From contig CAYPQM010000002.1 in NCBI GenBank assembly GCA_964412845.1, positions 31,234 to 95,233 of the forward strand: a stretch of DNA of 64,000 nt, in the 5' to 3' direction. This DNA comes from JAWWPY01 sp964412845 (lineage in GTDB: Bacteria; Actinomycetota; Actinomycetes; Streptosporangiales; Streptosporangiaceae). The translations under genes were made by a program, and so were the position numbers. The notes beneath the pieces were generated by a model. That model did no database searches, was not told the origin of the DNA, and saw only the letters and a program-made list of their open reading frames with translations. Position 1 is the first letter of the stretch, and the number at the start of each line of letters is the position of its first letter. Below, piece by piece: positions 7,337-15,639 of the stretch.

Positions 7337-9075
7337 GCTGTCACCAGCTCGCGGTCAAGCTCGATCCCGTGGATGATCTCGGAGAGCGCCGAGACGATGA
7401 CCTCGGCGGGCGGGGGCGTGACCGCGTTGCCGTAGAGCCTGGTAGCGACCTCAGCGCTGATGTCGTCGGGCATCACGAAGTCGTCGTCGAAGGCCATGCC
7501 CCTGTGCGACTCGTCGATCTTCATCATCCGGAACAGCACGGACTCCAGGCCCATGCGCTCGGCGGTCCTGGCCGCCTCGGCGCCGAGCCGGGCGATAGCA
7601 TCCGTGTGCCGCTTGTCGTCGTCGGCCCGGCCCGCGTCGTCCTTCTTCAGCTCCCGGGTCTTCAGGGTGATCTCCTGGATCCGCTCGACGGACTGGATGA
7701 TGTGCCGCGGGTCGACCTCCAAGCTGTTGTGGGCGCGGGACAGGGCGTAGCGGTCGCGGGTGGTCAGGGTGCCCATGGGCTCGTCGGCGGGCGCGGCGTT
7801 GCCGTTGCCGTAGTAGGGCACCATCAGGTCGAGCGTCGGCTGCTGCATCAGGCCGATGTGGTTGCCGTTCGCGGTCAGGGTCGGCATCGGTGCGGCGGTC
7901 TTGCGGGCGCCGTTCAGGGAGCCCCCGCCGCGCATGGTGATGAGCATCGGCGGGATCGTGACGCTGGCGGTGCCCGTGTGCTGCCGGGCCCAGGCGGCCG
8001 ATCTGCCTTCGGTGTCGTGCGCGATTTCGATGGGGGGCACAGCGATGCCGTCGGACTCGCGGGTGGTCCTGGTCGGCATGGGCTCGGAGACGGGCGTCGG
8101 GCTGGTCCGCCAGGTGCCGCCCGCCGGGACGAGGAAGGGCTCTCCGTACTTGACGACACCCATGCCGATGCGGGCCATGGTCATGGGGGCGAGCGGCGCC
8201 TCGCGGTCCCCGATCGCGGTGATCGGCTTGGTGAAGTCGAGGGCTGTCGCCGCGCCGATGACTTCGGGGTGGACGACCTGTCCGCGGCAGTCGCTGTTCG
8301 GGCAGCGGTAAACGTACTGTCCGCTCTTGATCCCGTAGACGCCCATATCCTTGCGCGGGTCCTTGAACACCTGCATCGCCCACACTCGGCGGTCGCAGCG
8401 CGGGCACCAGGCGCGGGGCCGCAGCCACTTGTCCCAGTCGGGGTCGCGGCCGAGGGCTTCGAGCCAGTACGCCAGGTACGCGCGGTCGCGGGACTGCGGG
8501 CAGCGCTTGGTACGCACCGGGACGGCGTGTGCCGAGTTCAGCGCGATCAGCTTGGTCTTGTAGCCGAGCATGTGGAACCGGTGCAGGTACTTGTCCCACT
8601 CGGCCCACTTGCGGACCTGCGGCACGTTCTCCACGACGCCAGCCAGCACCGGAAATCCGGTCAGCCACATGGCTTCCAGATACAGGGGCACCTCGGTCAT
8701 CAGCGCGCGGGAACGGATCCCCGTCTCGGAGATCTCCGGCTCCAGCCCGGGGATGGCGTACTGGTTGATCTTGTCGAACCACATCGGGCGGCCGGCGGCG
8801 TCGGTCCAGTGCGGGCAGGCCGGGGAGTCCCACTTGAACGCGCGCGGCTTGCGCTTGCTCACGCAGGTCGTCTGGATGTCGGTCTGGAGGTGCTCGGCGT
8901 CCGGGAAGTTCAGCGCATGCACGCGGATCGCGTGCGGACTGTGGTTGATGCCCTCAACGACCCTGATGCCGGGAACCTTCCGGAGCGCCTGGGAGGAGCC
9001 GCCGGCACCGCAGAAGCCGTCTCCGGCTTCGATGTCGCCGTCGCGGTCGCGGCCACAGGTCAGCAGCGAGGTCAT
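7333..9075 (-). CDS. C5-cytosine DNA methyltransferase
   Basis: This 580-residue protein has the C5-methyltransferase motifs: I, FCGAGGSSQAL (21-31); IV with catalytic Cys87 in SPACPHW, where the usual Pro before Cys is Ala; VI, VVENV (148-151); VIII, QSRDR (194-198); X, GNAVTPP near the end. A four-Cys zinc-like motif (Cys224, 227, 258, 263) follows motif VIII. Four P(M/L)x(T/P)xT-type units repeat in the large insert before motif X. It probably methylates phage DNA against host restriction; the target sequence is unknown. No endonuclease partner is adjacent, so it looks like an orphan enzyme. Confidence 0.88.
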   Translation of the reverse strand: MTSLLTCGRDRDGDIEAGDGFCGAGGSSQALRKVPGIRVVEGINHSPHAIRVHALNFPDAEHLQTDIQTTCVSKRKPRAFKWDSPACPHWTDAAGRPMWFDKINQYAIPGLEPEISETGIRSRALMTEVPLYLEAMWLTGFPVLAGVVENVPQVRKWAEWDKYLHRFHMLGYKTKLIALNSAHAVPVRTKRCPQSRDRAYLAYWLEALGRDPDWDKWLRPRAWCPRCDRRVWAMQVFKDPRKDMGVYGIKSGQYVYRCPNSDCRGQVVHPEVIGAATALDFTKPITAIGDREAPLAPMTMARIGMGVVKYGEPFLVPAGGTWRTSPTPVSEPMPTRTTRESDGIAVPPIEIAHDTEGRSAAWARQHTGTASVTIPPMLITMRGGGSLNGARKTAAPMPTLTANGNHIGLMQQPTLDLMVPYYGNGNAAPADEPMGTLTTRDRYALSRAHNSLEVDPRHIIQSVERIQEITLKTRELKKDDAGRADDDKRHTDAIARLGAEAARTAERMGLESVLFRMMKIDESHRGMAFDDDFVMPDDISAEVATRLYGNAVTPPPAEVIVSALSEIIHGIELDRELVTA

Positions 9076-9470
9076 CGGGCGTAGCCGTTGAGCAGCTGCA
9101 TCATCTGCTCATACAGCGGGTTGCCCGGCAGCGCATGGCCTTCGACGACGCCGGCGAGTTCGACGGCGGCCTTGGCCATCTCCTCTCCCACCGGGGTGTG
9201 GCTGATCCAGGAGCTGACCTGCGTATCGAGCATGTTCCAGTTGGCGATCGGCATGACACGCGTGCCCAGGTTGGGACGCGCGTTGATCATGCCCTTCGCT
9301 TCGAGGATCTTGAGCGCTTCGCGCACCGCCGTACGCGAGAGGCCGTAGGTGCGTGCCAGAGCCTCCGGAGAGAGCGCGCCGCCGGGGGTGTATTCGCCGG
9401 CCGCGATGGCCTTGCCGAGGATCTCGGCAAGGCGATGCGGCAGGGTGCGCCTGATGATGATCGTGACCAT
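9072..9470 (-). CDS. GntR/FadR-type regulator, short
   Basis: Residues 5-70 of this 132-residue protein form a GntR winged helix: LPHRLAEILGKAIAAGEY, LSPEALARTYGLSRTAVREALKIL, GMINARPNLGTRVM. The rest is a truncated remnant of the FadR effector domain, which is normally over 120 residues longer. The start at 9470 is chosen because the longer frame upstream has no typical coding character. It overlaps the methyltransferase by four bases. It may regulate early phage or host genes without an effector. Confidence 0.8.
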   Translation of the reverse strand: MVTIIIRRTLPHRLAEILGKAIAAGEYTPGGALSPEALARTYGLSRTAVREALKILEAKGMINARPNLGTRVMPIANWNMLDTQVSSWISHTPVGEEMAKAAVELAGVVEGHALPGNPLYEQMMQLLNGYAR

Positions 9471-9538
9471 AATGTGCCTTTTCGGTGTGAGGTAAGGAAG
9501 ACCGGTGCGTATGCCACGATCCGGATCGTGAACAGATG

Positions 9539-10111
9539 TCAGATCGCGTCGGCCGGCAGCAGGCGGGCCAGGCTTCGGACGGCTCGGTATTGCAGGGTCT
9601 TGACGGCGCCTTCCTGCTTGCCCATGATCTCGGCGGTCTCGGTGACGGACTTCTGTTCGAGGAAGCGCAGCGTGACGCACATCTGCTGCTGCTCGTTGAG
9701 CCGTTTGACGGCGCTGCGGAGTACGCAGTTGTCCAGGTACGTCACGATGGCGTCCTCGGTCGACGGCTCCAGCTCATCGCCGTCGAGCATTTCGCCGGTC
9801 GAGACCTCCCGGCGGTGGCGACTCGACTTGAAGTTGTCCGCGATGAGGTTGCGGGCGATGGTGATGAGCCACGCTCCGAGGTCCTTGCCCTGCCAGCTGA
9901 AGGTGGTGATCCGGCACAACGCGCGGACGAACGTCTCGCTGGTGAGGTCTTCGGCCAGCGGACGGGTGGCGACGCGGTAGTAGATGAAGCGGAACACCGT
10001 GTCGCGGTAGGCGACATACAGCTCGCCGAAGGCTTCTCGGTCGCCGGCCTGGGCAGCCGTGACGATCTCCACCATTCGCTCGTGCGCGAGCACCTGGGTG
10101 CGGTCAGTCAT
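9539..10111 (-). CDS. ECF-type RNA polymerase sigma factor
   Basis: This 190-residue protein shows region 2 (DREAFGELYVAYRDTVFRFIYYRV, then AEDLTSETFVRAL and LITIARNLIADNFKSSRH) and region 4 (VKRLNEQQQMCVTLRFLEQKS, ETAEIMGKQEGAVKTLQYRA). The layout is that of a group 4 (ECF) sigma factor, with no region 1 or 3. In a phage early operon it could redirect host polymerase to phage promoters. It overlaps a small membrane-protein frame by eight bases. No recognisable anti-sigma factor is adjacent. Confidence 0.88.
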   Translation of the reverse strand: MTDRTQVLAHERMVEIVTAAQAGDREAFGELYVAYRDTVFRFIYYRVATRPLAEDLTSETFVRALCRITTFSWQGKDLGAWLITIARNLIADNFKSSRHRREVSTGEMLDGDELEPSTEDAIVTYLDNCVLRSAVKRLNEQQQMCVTLRFLEQKSVTETAEIMGKQEGAVKTLQYRAVRSLARLLPADAI

Positions 10112-10325
10112 CGTGGAGTCCTGGGGTTGGTCTGGGTGAGGGGACAGAGACCGGTGCTGCGCGTCGTGCCGTGCGCCTGTGTAGGGCCTTCTCGATCAGC
10201 GACAGCGAGGCGCCGACCGCGATCACGGTCACCAGGAAGATCAGGGCGAGCAGCAGGCTGGCCAGCGGGTCGACGCAGATGGCGCCGAGGATGCGCCAGC
10301 TGGCGGTAAAGATCCGGAAGATCAC
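10104..10325 (-). CDS. possible small membrane protein, 73 residues
   Basis: This open frame ends eight bases inside the sigma-factor gene and could start at a GTG at 10325. The product has one long hydrophobic segment (DPLASLLLALIFLVTVIAVG) and a basic tail. There is no good ribosome site, so the start is uncertain. Its coupling to the sigma gene makes a membrane tether for sigma conceivable, but nothing in the sequence shows that. Confidence 0.4.
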   Translation of the reverse strand: MIFRIFTASWRILGAICVDPLASLLLALIFLVTVIAVGASLSLIEKALHRRTARRAAPVSVPSPRPTPGLHDD

Positions 10326-10488
10326 CGCGGGGAGCCCGCGGAGCTGCCGACGGTCACGCCGCGGCGAGGTGAAGAAGACATGCCGAATACGGCTTTCGAG
10401 AGTGATGAATGCGACGTGCTGCGAAACCGGCGGGCGCGCACTCCAGGAGAATCGCTCGAAACTCGACGCGCGCCCGTCGGCGATGAAG

Positions 10489-10530
10489 GCCCAGCCCGCC
10501 CGACCGGGGGGGAAGAGAGGCGGGCTGGGC
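10489..10530 (-). terminator. hairpin terminator after the recombination genes
   Basis: A perfect 12-bp stem (GCCCAGCCCGCC paired with GGCGGGCTGGGC) around an 18-base loop begins 13 bases past the stop of the gene at 10544. It has no U tract, as is usual in high-GC actinobacteria. It would separate the recombination half of the early operon from the sigma-factor half. Confidence 0.55.
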
Positions 10531-10543
10531 CGCTCGGGGGCCG

Positions 10544-10777
10544 CTACTCGGCGGCGGCCGGTTCCTGCATTGGCGGCGCGTGCGCGAGTGGGGGCGTCGT
10601 AGCCCAGCGGGACGGCGGGACGTGCTCGAAGGCTTCGGCGCGACCCGCCCTCGGGCGCCGCGGCGGGATGATCGGCTCGTCCTTGTCGCGGCGGATCGCC
10701 ACGTAGCTCATGGCCACACCGACGCCGATGCAGATGCCGACCAGCAGCACGGCGCCGTAGGACAGGAACGTCATCAT
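10544..10777 (-). CDS. small membrane protein, 77 residues
   Basis: The ATG overlaps the previous stop (ATGATGA). One N-terminal transmembrane helix (YGAVLLVGICIGVGVAMSYV) is followed by a basic stretch (AIRRDKDEPIIPPRRPR) and a proline-rich tail, so an N-out, C-in orientation is likely. It belongs to no family I know. A hairpin follows directly. Confidence 0.6.
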   Translation of the reverse strand: MMTFLSYGAVLLVGICIGVGVAMSYVAIRRDKDEPIIPPRRPRAGRAEAFEHVPPSRWATTPPLAHAPPMQEPAAAE

Positions 10778-11673
10778 GACGCTGCCGCCGTTTCGGTTTC
10801 GGCGACCTCGGGCGCGGCTTCCGCCGTCGCGTCCTCGCCGACCGGGGCGGTGGCCGAGGGGAGGTCGAGCAGCCCGCGCACGGTGTCCTCCTGGAGAGGG
10901 AACTCGATCGGGATCGTGCACCCACCGCGGCCCAGACTCGACCAGATGATTTCGAGCTGTACGACGTCCTGGATGCCCCAGTTGCGCTTCTTGCAGCTGA
11001 CCTTGCCCTCCAGCCGCTTGAGCTCGACGTTTCGACTGGCGTAGTTGGAGACGACCTTGGCGATGCGGTCTTCCAGAGACACACCGTTGCCGCGCTCCAA
11101 GGTCTGGAAGCACAGCGCCTTGGCCTGGTCCACGTACCAGAGCGGCAGTACCTGGAAGATCACCTCCCGGACGAACGTGGCGCCGATCCTGTTGATCGGG
11201 CCTCGGTTGTCCGGCTGTCGCTGGTCGCTCGACGGCACCACCTCGCGGCGTACCCAGTCGGGCACGAAGAACGTGGCGCTGGCCTCGCTGTTGTCTTCCT
11301 GGTCCCAGGCGAAGGCGCGGGCGTGCGTGCCGCTGTGCTGGCTGTCGCGGTGGAGCTCGATCGTGCCCCACACGGTGTTCGTCCAGCAGCGGGCGATCTC
11401 GCGTGCCAGGTAGACGCTCGCGCCGCTGGTCTGAAACGGCTTGCCGTCGTGGTCCCGTAGCGTGCGCCGGTAGAACGCCCTTTCCGCCACCACCGGGATG
11501 CTGCACGTGTAGGTCATCATCTTCCGGGCGCGCTCGATGTCGCGGGGGAACCGGCGCGCGGTGGCGATCGCGGTGTGCTTGTCCGCGATGAGCTGGGCCA
11601 GCTCCGCGTTGGCGTTCTCCCGGGCCACGATGGCCCGGTGCGGCAGCGAAACCTCGTCGTCGAGAATGCTCAT
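10774..11673 (-). CDS. probable phage ssDNA-annealing/recombination protein
   Basis: This 299-residue protein has conserved-looking blocks RARKMMTYTCSIPVVAERAFYRRTL, GASVYLAREIARCW, FVREVIFQVLPLWYVDQAK and IQDVVQLEIIWSSLG. I have seen this arrangement in actinophage proteins encoded beside a RecE-like exonuclease, in the slot of a RecT or Erf annealing protein. The C terminus is acidic and disordered. Function rests on position next to the nuclease and on family resemblance; no diagnostic motif is visible. Confidence 0.55.
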   Translation of the reverse strand: MSILDDEVSLPHRAIVARENANAELAQLIADKHTAIATARRFPRDIERARKMMTYTCSIPVVAERAFYRRTLRDHDGKPFQTSGASVYLAREIARCWTNTVWGTIELHRDSQHSGTHARAFAWDQEDNSEASATFFVPDWVRREVVPSSDQRQPDNRGPINRIGATFVREVIFQVLPLWYVDQAKALCFQTLERGNGVSLEDRIAKVVSNYASRNVELKRLEGKVSCKKRNWGIQDVVQLEIIWSSLGRGGCTIPIEFPLQEDTVRGLLDLPSATAPVGEDATAEAAPEVAETETAAAS

Positions 11674-11677
11674 CGCT

Positions 11678-12616
11678 TTACCAGCGCTCCCAGTTGTAGG
11701 CGTTCATCACCCACGGCGGCAGCGGCAGGCGTTCGATCCGGTCGGGGTAGGCAGGCCATTGGCCGGACTCGGTGCACTCCCGGTAGAGGCGGATAGCCTT
11801 GCGGTTCAGCTCGCGGCCGATCTGCATCGCGTCGGGGTCGGGCCGGACGCAGCGCACGTAGTAGGGCGCCGTCTTCTCCTGGCAGACGAGGAGGAAGTCG
11901 ATGTCGTCCTTGTCGGCCAGGCCGAGCTCGACGGCGCCGTTTTCGTACCAGTCGGCCTGCTGGTGCCAGCCCTTCTCGTGCATCGCCTTACTCAGCGACA
12001 GGTCGTCGATGGCGTGGCAGCTCTTGAGGTCAACGATGACGAGACGTCCGCGACGCGTGAAGATCATCGAGTCGGGCCGGGCCCGGAGCATGACGCCGTG
12101 CTCCTCGTCGCGCCAGAACAGCGAGTGCTCGACCATGGCGTCGTCGACGGCGAACAGCGGGCCGGCCTCAGGATGGCGACGGACGATGTCGGCCATCGCC
12201 TTCATCCGGAGATACTCGTGCTTCAGCAGCGTGATCACGCCGCTCGCACGGTTCGCCTGCTCCTTCTCCTGCGTGTCCTTCTTCCGCCGGTTCTGCTCGT
12301 CGAGCATGACGACTTCGGGGTCGCCGCCGAACAGCTCGCTGTGCAGCGCGGTCCCGAACTCCATCTCGGGGGTCGCGATGCGGCCGTGGAGGCGGTCGTA
12401 GTCGAAGCGGGCCGGGGTGCCCGGCGGGAGGATCCGCCGGGCGCCGGTGGAGGACAGGGAGCCGCCGGCGACGGGGTCGGCGTGGTACTCGCGCAGCGAC
12501 ATGCGCGCGCGGATGCCGGGCTCGGTGATCGGTTCGCCGCGGTACTCGGCCAGGAACTGCGCCGGGGCGTCCGAGGCGGCCGGGTCGATGGCGAGGATGT
12601 CAGCGATGACGGTCAC
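11678..12616 (-). CDS. RecE-like PD-(D/E)XK exonuclease
   Basis: From a GTG that overlaps the previous stop this gene gives 312 residues. It shows the RecE/DUF3799-type nuclease core: His92 in GTALHSELF, Asp182 in ARPDSMIF, and Asp196-Leu-Lys198 in LVIVDLKS. These are the expected metal and catalytic residues of the PD-(D/E)XK fold. Such enzymes resect double-stranded ends to load an annealing protein, and the downstream gene fits that partner. Together they would form a phage homologous-recombination pair for replication or circularisation. Confidence 0.8.
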   Translation of the reverse strand: MTVIADILAIDPAASDAPAQFLAEYRGEPITEPGIRARMSLREYHADPVAGGSLSSTGARRILPPGTPARFDYDRLHGRIATPEMEFGTALHSELFGGDPEVVMLDEQNRRKKDTQEKEQANRASGVITLLKHEYLRMKAMADIVRRHPEAGPLFAVDDAMVEHSLFWRDEEHGVMLRARPDSMIFTRRGRLVIVDLKSCHAIDDLSLSKAMHEKGWHQQADWYENGAVELGLADKDDIDFLLVCQEKTAPYYVRCVRPDPDAMQIGRELNRKAIRLYRECTESGQWPAYPDRIERLPLPPWVMNAYNWERW

Positions 12617-12912
12617 AGTCCTCGTCCCTTCGACCAGTCGGTGAGGCCGATGGTCTGCTCCCACGGCAGATGCGTCGGCCCGGCGGGGTGGTTGACGTGC
12701 GGCGGGTACTGCCGTCCCGCCTGCCGCGTCTCGTCATCGACCTGGGTGCCGGCGGCGATGGCGGCCGCGATCGGCCGCCAGGCCTCGGCGGCCTCGGCCG
12801 CGAGTCGCTCGGCGTCGTCATGGGCGCCGCCCCAACCGCCGGTGTCGGTCAGCGACACGGCGTACGCGGCCTGCTCGGCCGCCGCATGGGCGCGCAGGAA
12901 CGTGGCGCTCAC
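12613..12912 (-). CDS. hypothetical early protein, 99 residues
   Basis: It starts at a GTG overlapping the previous stop (GTGA) and ends in a GTGA overlap with the nuclease. The sequence is alanine-rich and helical (RAHAAAEQAAYAVSLTDTGGW, DDAERLAAEAAEAWRPIAAAI). The couplings on both sides and the coding character support a real gene. No family is recognised; an accessory factor of the recombination pair is possible. Confidence 0.6.
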   Translation of the reverse strand: MSATFLRAHAAAEQAAYAVSLTDTGGWGGAHDDAERLAAEAAEAWRPIAAAIAAGTQVDDETRQAGRQYPPHVNHPAGPTHLPWEQTIGLTDWSKGRGL

Positions 12913-13385
12913 CACCGGGCCACCGCTTCCAAGAACTGGGCGTGGACCGCCTCGGAGGCGGCGCTGGCCTCCTGCGGGGAGCCTCCCGCGCGAAGGACAC
13001 GGGCGTAGGCTTCGAAGCGGTTGTCCTGAACCGGGCCGGGCTGGGCCAGCACCTGCATACGCACGCTGACGGTCTTGCTGAACGCGACGTCGTACCAGGT
13101 CCCGCGGGCGTCGGTGTGTTCCTGGCGGTAGTCCCAACGCGCGCGGACCTGCTTCTCAGCCGACTCCGCAACGGCTTGGAGGCGCTCGATGCGCCGGGAG
13201 TTGTCCTCGTACTCCTCGCTCGGCACGATCAGCGTGATCGGGTCCAGGCCGCCGGGCATGATCCGTGCCGCCTGCTCGGGGTGCTCCTCGATCCAGTCCG
13301 CGAGCGCGCGGAGTCCGGCAACAGTGGTGTCCGCCAGTTGCAGCGTCGCGAGCGGGATGTCGGGGTGCAGCTGGTCCTCGTTCAT
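12909..13385 (-). CDS. hypothetical early protein, 158 residues
   Basis: No family is recognised. The first third (LADTTVAGLRALADWIEEHPE) and the central helix (RRIERLQAVAESAEKQVRARW) look globular and helical. Overlaps of four bases with both neighbours place it in the recombination operon. Confidence 0.6.
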   Translation of the reverse strand: MNEDQLHPDIPLATLQLADTTVAGLRALADWIEEHPEQAARIMPGGLDPITLIVPSEEYEDNSRRIERLQAVAESAEKQVRARWDYRQEHTDARGTWYDVAFSKTVSVRMQVLAQPGPVQDNRFEAYARVLRAGGSPQEASAASEAVHAQFLEAVARW

Positions 13386-14233
13386 GCCGCCGCTCCGAGT
13401 GCTTCGGCGATCTGCTCGACGCTGGCGTCCAGCGCGATCGCGCGGCCGACGATGGCCTTCGTGAGCTCGGCGGCGACGTAGTCGCCGGACTCGGAGCTGT
13501 CCGCAGCGACCTGGACGCGGGCGCGGTCAACGGCGGCGAGGTTGTACCAGCGGGCGTGGAGCGACGTGGTGCGGGCGTCGGCCCGCTCTCCCGCGGCGTC
13601 CGGGTTGCTTACGTGGCGGACCCAGGCAGCGCGGCCGGCGTCGACCGGACCGAGCGTCTGGCGGGTTCGCGCTTCGAGCTCCATCAGCGGGCGGTCGTCG
13701 CGAATCGGGGCCATCTCCCGCGTCTGCTCCACGTCGGCGACCGGGACGTCGGGCCACTCGTCGTTGCTGCGCGTGTCGTGCTTCGCGGCCCACCACAACG
13801 TGGGGTCGAGGGCGATCCAGCGCGCTCCGTCGAAGGCGTTCGGCTGGGTAGGCGGCGCGGGCGGAACCGAAGCGTTCTGCGTTCCGCTGGTGCCCGGCTT
13901 GGCCAGGAGCAGCGTCGTCGCCGAGGCGCCGTCGACCGTCGCTGGCCAGGTCGCCGAGTCGTAGGGGTTCACGCCCCAGCCGGCACCCTCGAAGACCAAG
14001 CTGACGGTCGTCGACGGCGGCAGAGACGCGATGCCGACCTCGGCGGGAACGGGCTCCATGTCGATCAGCGTGGGCGCCGAGTCGTTGACGCGCTGGGCCA
14101 TCTGCGGACGACTGACCCGCGACATGGGTCGAGCGGGACGGGTGTCGGTCTCGCGGGCGAACGGTGCCCGGATCCGGCGAAGTCCGGTCGGTTCGGTGGC
14201 GCTGCGCCCGTTTCGGGCGCTACGGTTCATCAT
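13382..14233 (-). CDS. hypothetical early protein, 283 residues
   Basis: A GGAGGTGA lies five bases before the ATG at 14233, so the longer in-frame start inside that ribosome site is rejected. The first 60 residues are basic and disordered. Tryptophan- and aspartate-rich blocks follow (EGAGWGVNPYDSATWP, RWIALDPTLWWAAKHD), then an alanine-rich helical end (VEQIAEALGAAA). I do not recognise it. Confidence 0.6.
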   Translation of the reverse strand: MMNRSARNGRSATEPTGLRRIRAPFARETDTRPARPMSRVSRPQMAQRVNDSAPTLIDMEPVPAEVGIASLPPSTTVSLVFEGAGWGVNPYDSATWPATVDGASATTLLLAKPGTSGTQNASVPPAPPTQPNAFDGARWIALDPTLWWAAKHDTRSNDEWPDVPVADVEQTREMAPIRDDRPLMELEARTRQTLGPVDAGRAAWVRHVSNPDAAGERADARTTSLHARWYNLAAVDRARVQVAADSSESGDYVAAELTKAIVGRAIALDASVEQIAEALGAAA

Positions 14234-14304
14234 GCCGGTCACCTCCAAGTGCTGATGTCGGGAAATAGGTGGCTGTGCGTGGCGGCTGTTCCGGGCTGGG
14301 CTGG

Positions 14305-14613
14305 CTACGGAACGGCCGCCTTCGTCTTGCGGCGGGCTTCGCGTTGGACTGCCTTGTCGTAGGACTTGGCCGGGGTCTCCCGCCGCGGCACAAGGGGCTC
14401 CCGGGCCTCGACGCGGTTCTCGCGGCGCAGCTTTTCGCGGTAGGCGCGCGCCTCGGCCCGGAGGAAACGCGGGTCGCGTCCGTTTCCGGCCCAGTAGAAG
14501 GGCACCCGGCCCTCGGTCACGAGCAGCTCCACGTGGCTGACCGGCTTCCCGAGGAACTCGGCGAACTGCTCCTTGGTCAGGTCGGGAAGGTCGTCATCGC
14601 TGGTGTGGCTCAT
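14305..14613 (-). CDS. excisionase-like HTH protein
   Basis: The N-terminal 60 residues fit the small MerR/excisionase-type helix-turn-helix: LTKEQFAEFLGKPVSHVELLVTEGRVP, then PRFLRAEARAYREKL. The tail is basic (EARRKTKAAVP). As the second gene of the leftward operon, near attP, it could be the recombination directionality factor for the integrase, or a regulator. Confidence 0.55.
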   Translation of the reverse strand: MSHTSDDDLPDLTKEQFAEFLGKPVSHVELLVTEGRVPFYWAGNGRDPRFLRAEARAYREKLRRENRVEAREPLVPRRETPAKSYDKAVQREARRKTKAAVP

Positions 14614-14894
14614 CGCGGCGCTCCCACGCGCTCGCGCCGGCGCGGCTCGTCAGTCACCAGCCGGAACAACCGCTCGTAGGCGGTGCCCGGCTTGACCCCG
14701 GTGCCGGTGGCGACGTGCATCAGGCCGGAGACCACCTCGATGCCGCAGGCGTCGTGAATGCCGCGGCTCACGGACGAGGCATCGACGCCGGCCGCGTGGG
14801 CGATCTGCTCGTTGGTGTCCAACTTGGCCCTGCGGCCGAGCCATCTCAGGCCCGCAGGGTCGATCCGGTGGTGCGCGGGCGCCTTGGATCGCAT
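14610..14894 (-). CDS. Cro-like HTH protein, first gene of the early operon
   Basis: The 94-residue product carries a Cro/XRE-type helix-turn-helix (DTNEQIAHAAGVDASSVSRGIHD, then VSGLMHVATGTGV). The start at 14894 is chosen because GTGGAG sits eight bases before it; an ATG 12 codons upstream lies inside the operator repeats. Its place as the first leftward gene, diverging from a putative repressor across shared repeats, fits a Cro-type early regulator. Confidence 0.65.
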   Translation of the reverse strand: MRSKAPAHHRIDPAGLRWLGRRAKLDTNEQIAHAAGVDASSVSRGIHDACGIEVVSGLMHVATGTGVKPGTAYERLFRLVTDEPRRRERVGAPR

Positions 14895-14921
14895 GACGGT
14901 TTGCTCCACAGTTGTGTTGTA

Positions 14922-14983
14922 TGGATGCAATCTCGCATCGCATTGCGTGGATGCAATCTACGCCGCGTATCCATGCAATGCAA
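14922..14983. promoter_or_regulatory. operator repeats and leftward early promoter
   Basis: TGGATGCAATCT occurs twice (14922-14933 and 14948-14959), ATGCAAT again at 14973-14979, and an inverted AGATTGCAT at 15124-15132 near the divergent gene. On the minus strand TTGCAT and TAGATT lie 17 bases apart between the repeats and could be the -35 and -10 of the early promoter. Repressor or Cro binding here is inferred. Confidence 0.5.
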
Positions 14984-15166
14984 CTGGAGCTGGTATTGAT
15001 ACGTGTTCGCAGGTGGCGTGCGTGCGCCCGTTGGCGTGATTTCGCTCTCGCGGTCGGATGCGCGCGCGGCTAGCCTGACCGCTGGGCGGGTGCGGCGCGG
15101 ATTTGCGCCCGGGTACCGGGCTCAGATTGCATGTATGCGATGCACGCACGGCGCGAGAGGTCACGT

Positions 15167-15616
15167 ATGCCCAGGTTGGACAGCGCGGAACGCAAGAAGG
15201 TGTGGCAGGCGTACGTGAAGAGCCGCCTCGACGATTCGGGCCTCAAGCAGTTTGAGCTCGAAGCCCTCACGGACGGCGTTGTCACCACCACGATGGTCTC
15301 GAACTGGGTGACCGGCCGGTCCGGCGTGGAGGCGGAGGCTGCGGCGCTCTTCGCGCTGGCGACGAACTCCCCCGTGGGGGAAGCGCTCGAGGCTGCCGGC
15401 TACGGCAAGTTCGCCGAGATCGTCGCGTCCCAGATGGCACCACAGGCGGATCCGCGAATCACCCGGCTGCTGGACGACCCGCTCTTGACGGAGGAGGACC
15501 GGTCGGACTTCCGGGAGCTGCTTCAGCGTCGGCAGAACCGCCTTGCCGTCGAACTCGTCGCGATCCTTGTCGAGATGGTGAAGACGCGCCAGTCGGAGTC
15601 GAGCAGGCAGGAATAG
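15167..15616 (+). CDS. putative immunity repressor
   Basis: The start at 15167 has GAGAGG seven bases upstream. The 149-residue product has an HTH-like N-terminal region (LKQFELEALTDGVVTTTMVSNWVTGRSG) and a helical C terminus (LLTEEDRSDFRELLQRR, VELVAILVEMVK) that could dimerise. It is the only rightward gene before the integrase and diverges from the Cro-like gene across repeated operator motifs, the position expected of a lysogeny repressor. I see no autocleavage domain. Confidence 0.6.
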   Translation: MPRLDSAERKKVWQAYVKSRLDDSGLKQFELEALTDGVVTTTMVSNWVTGRSGVEAEAAALFALATNSPVGEALEAAGYGKFAEIVASQMAPQADPRITRLLDDPLLTEEDRSDFRELLQRRQNRLAVELVAILVEMVKTRQSESSRQE

Positions 15617-15639
15617 ACCCTTGCACAGCCATGATCAAC

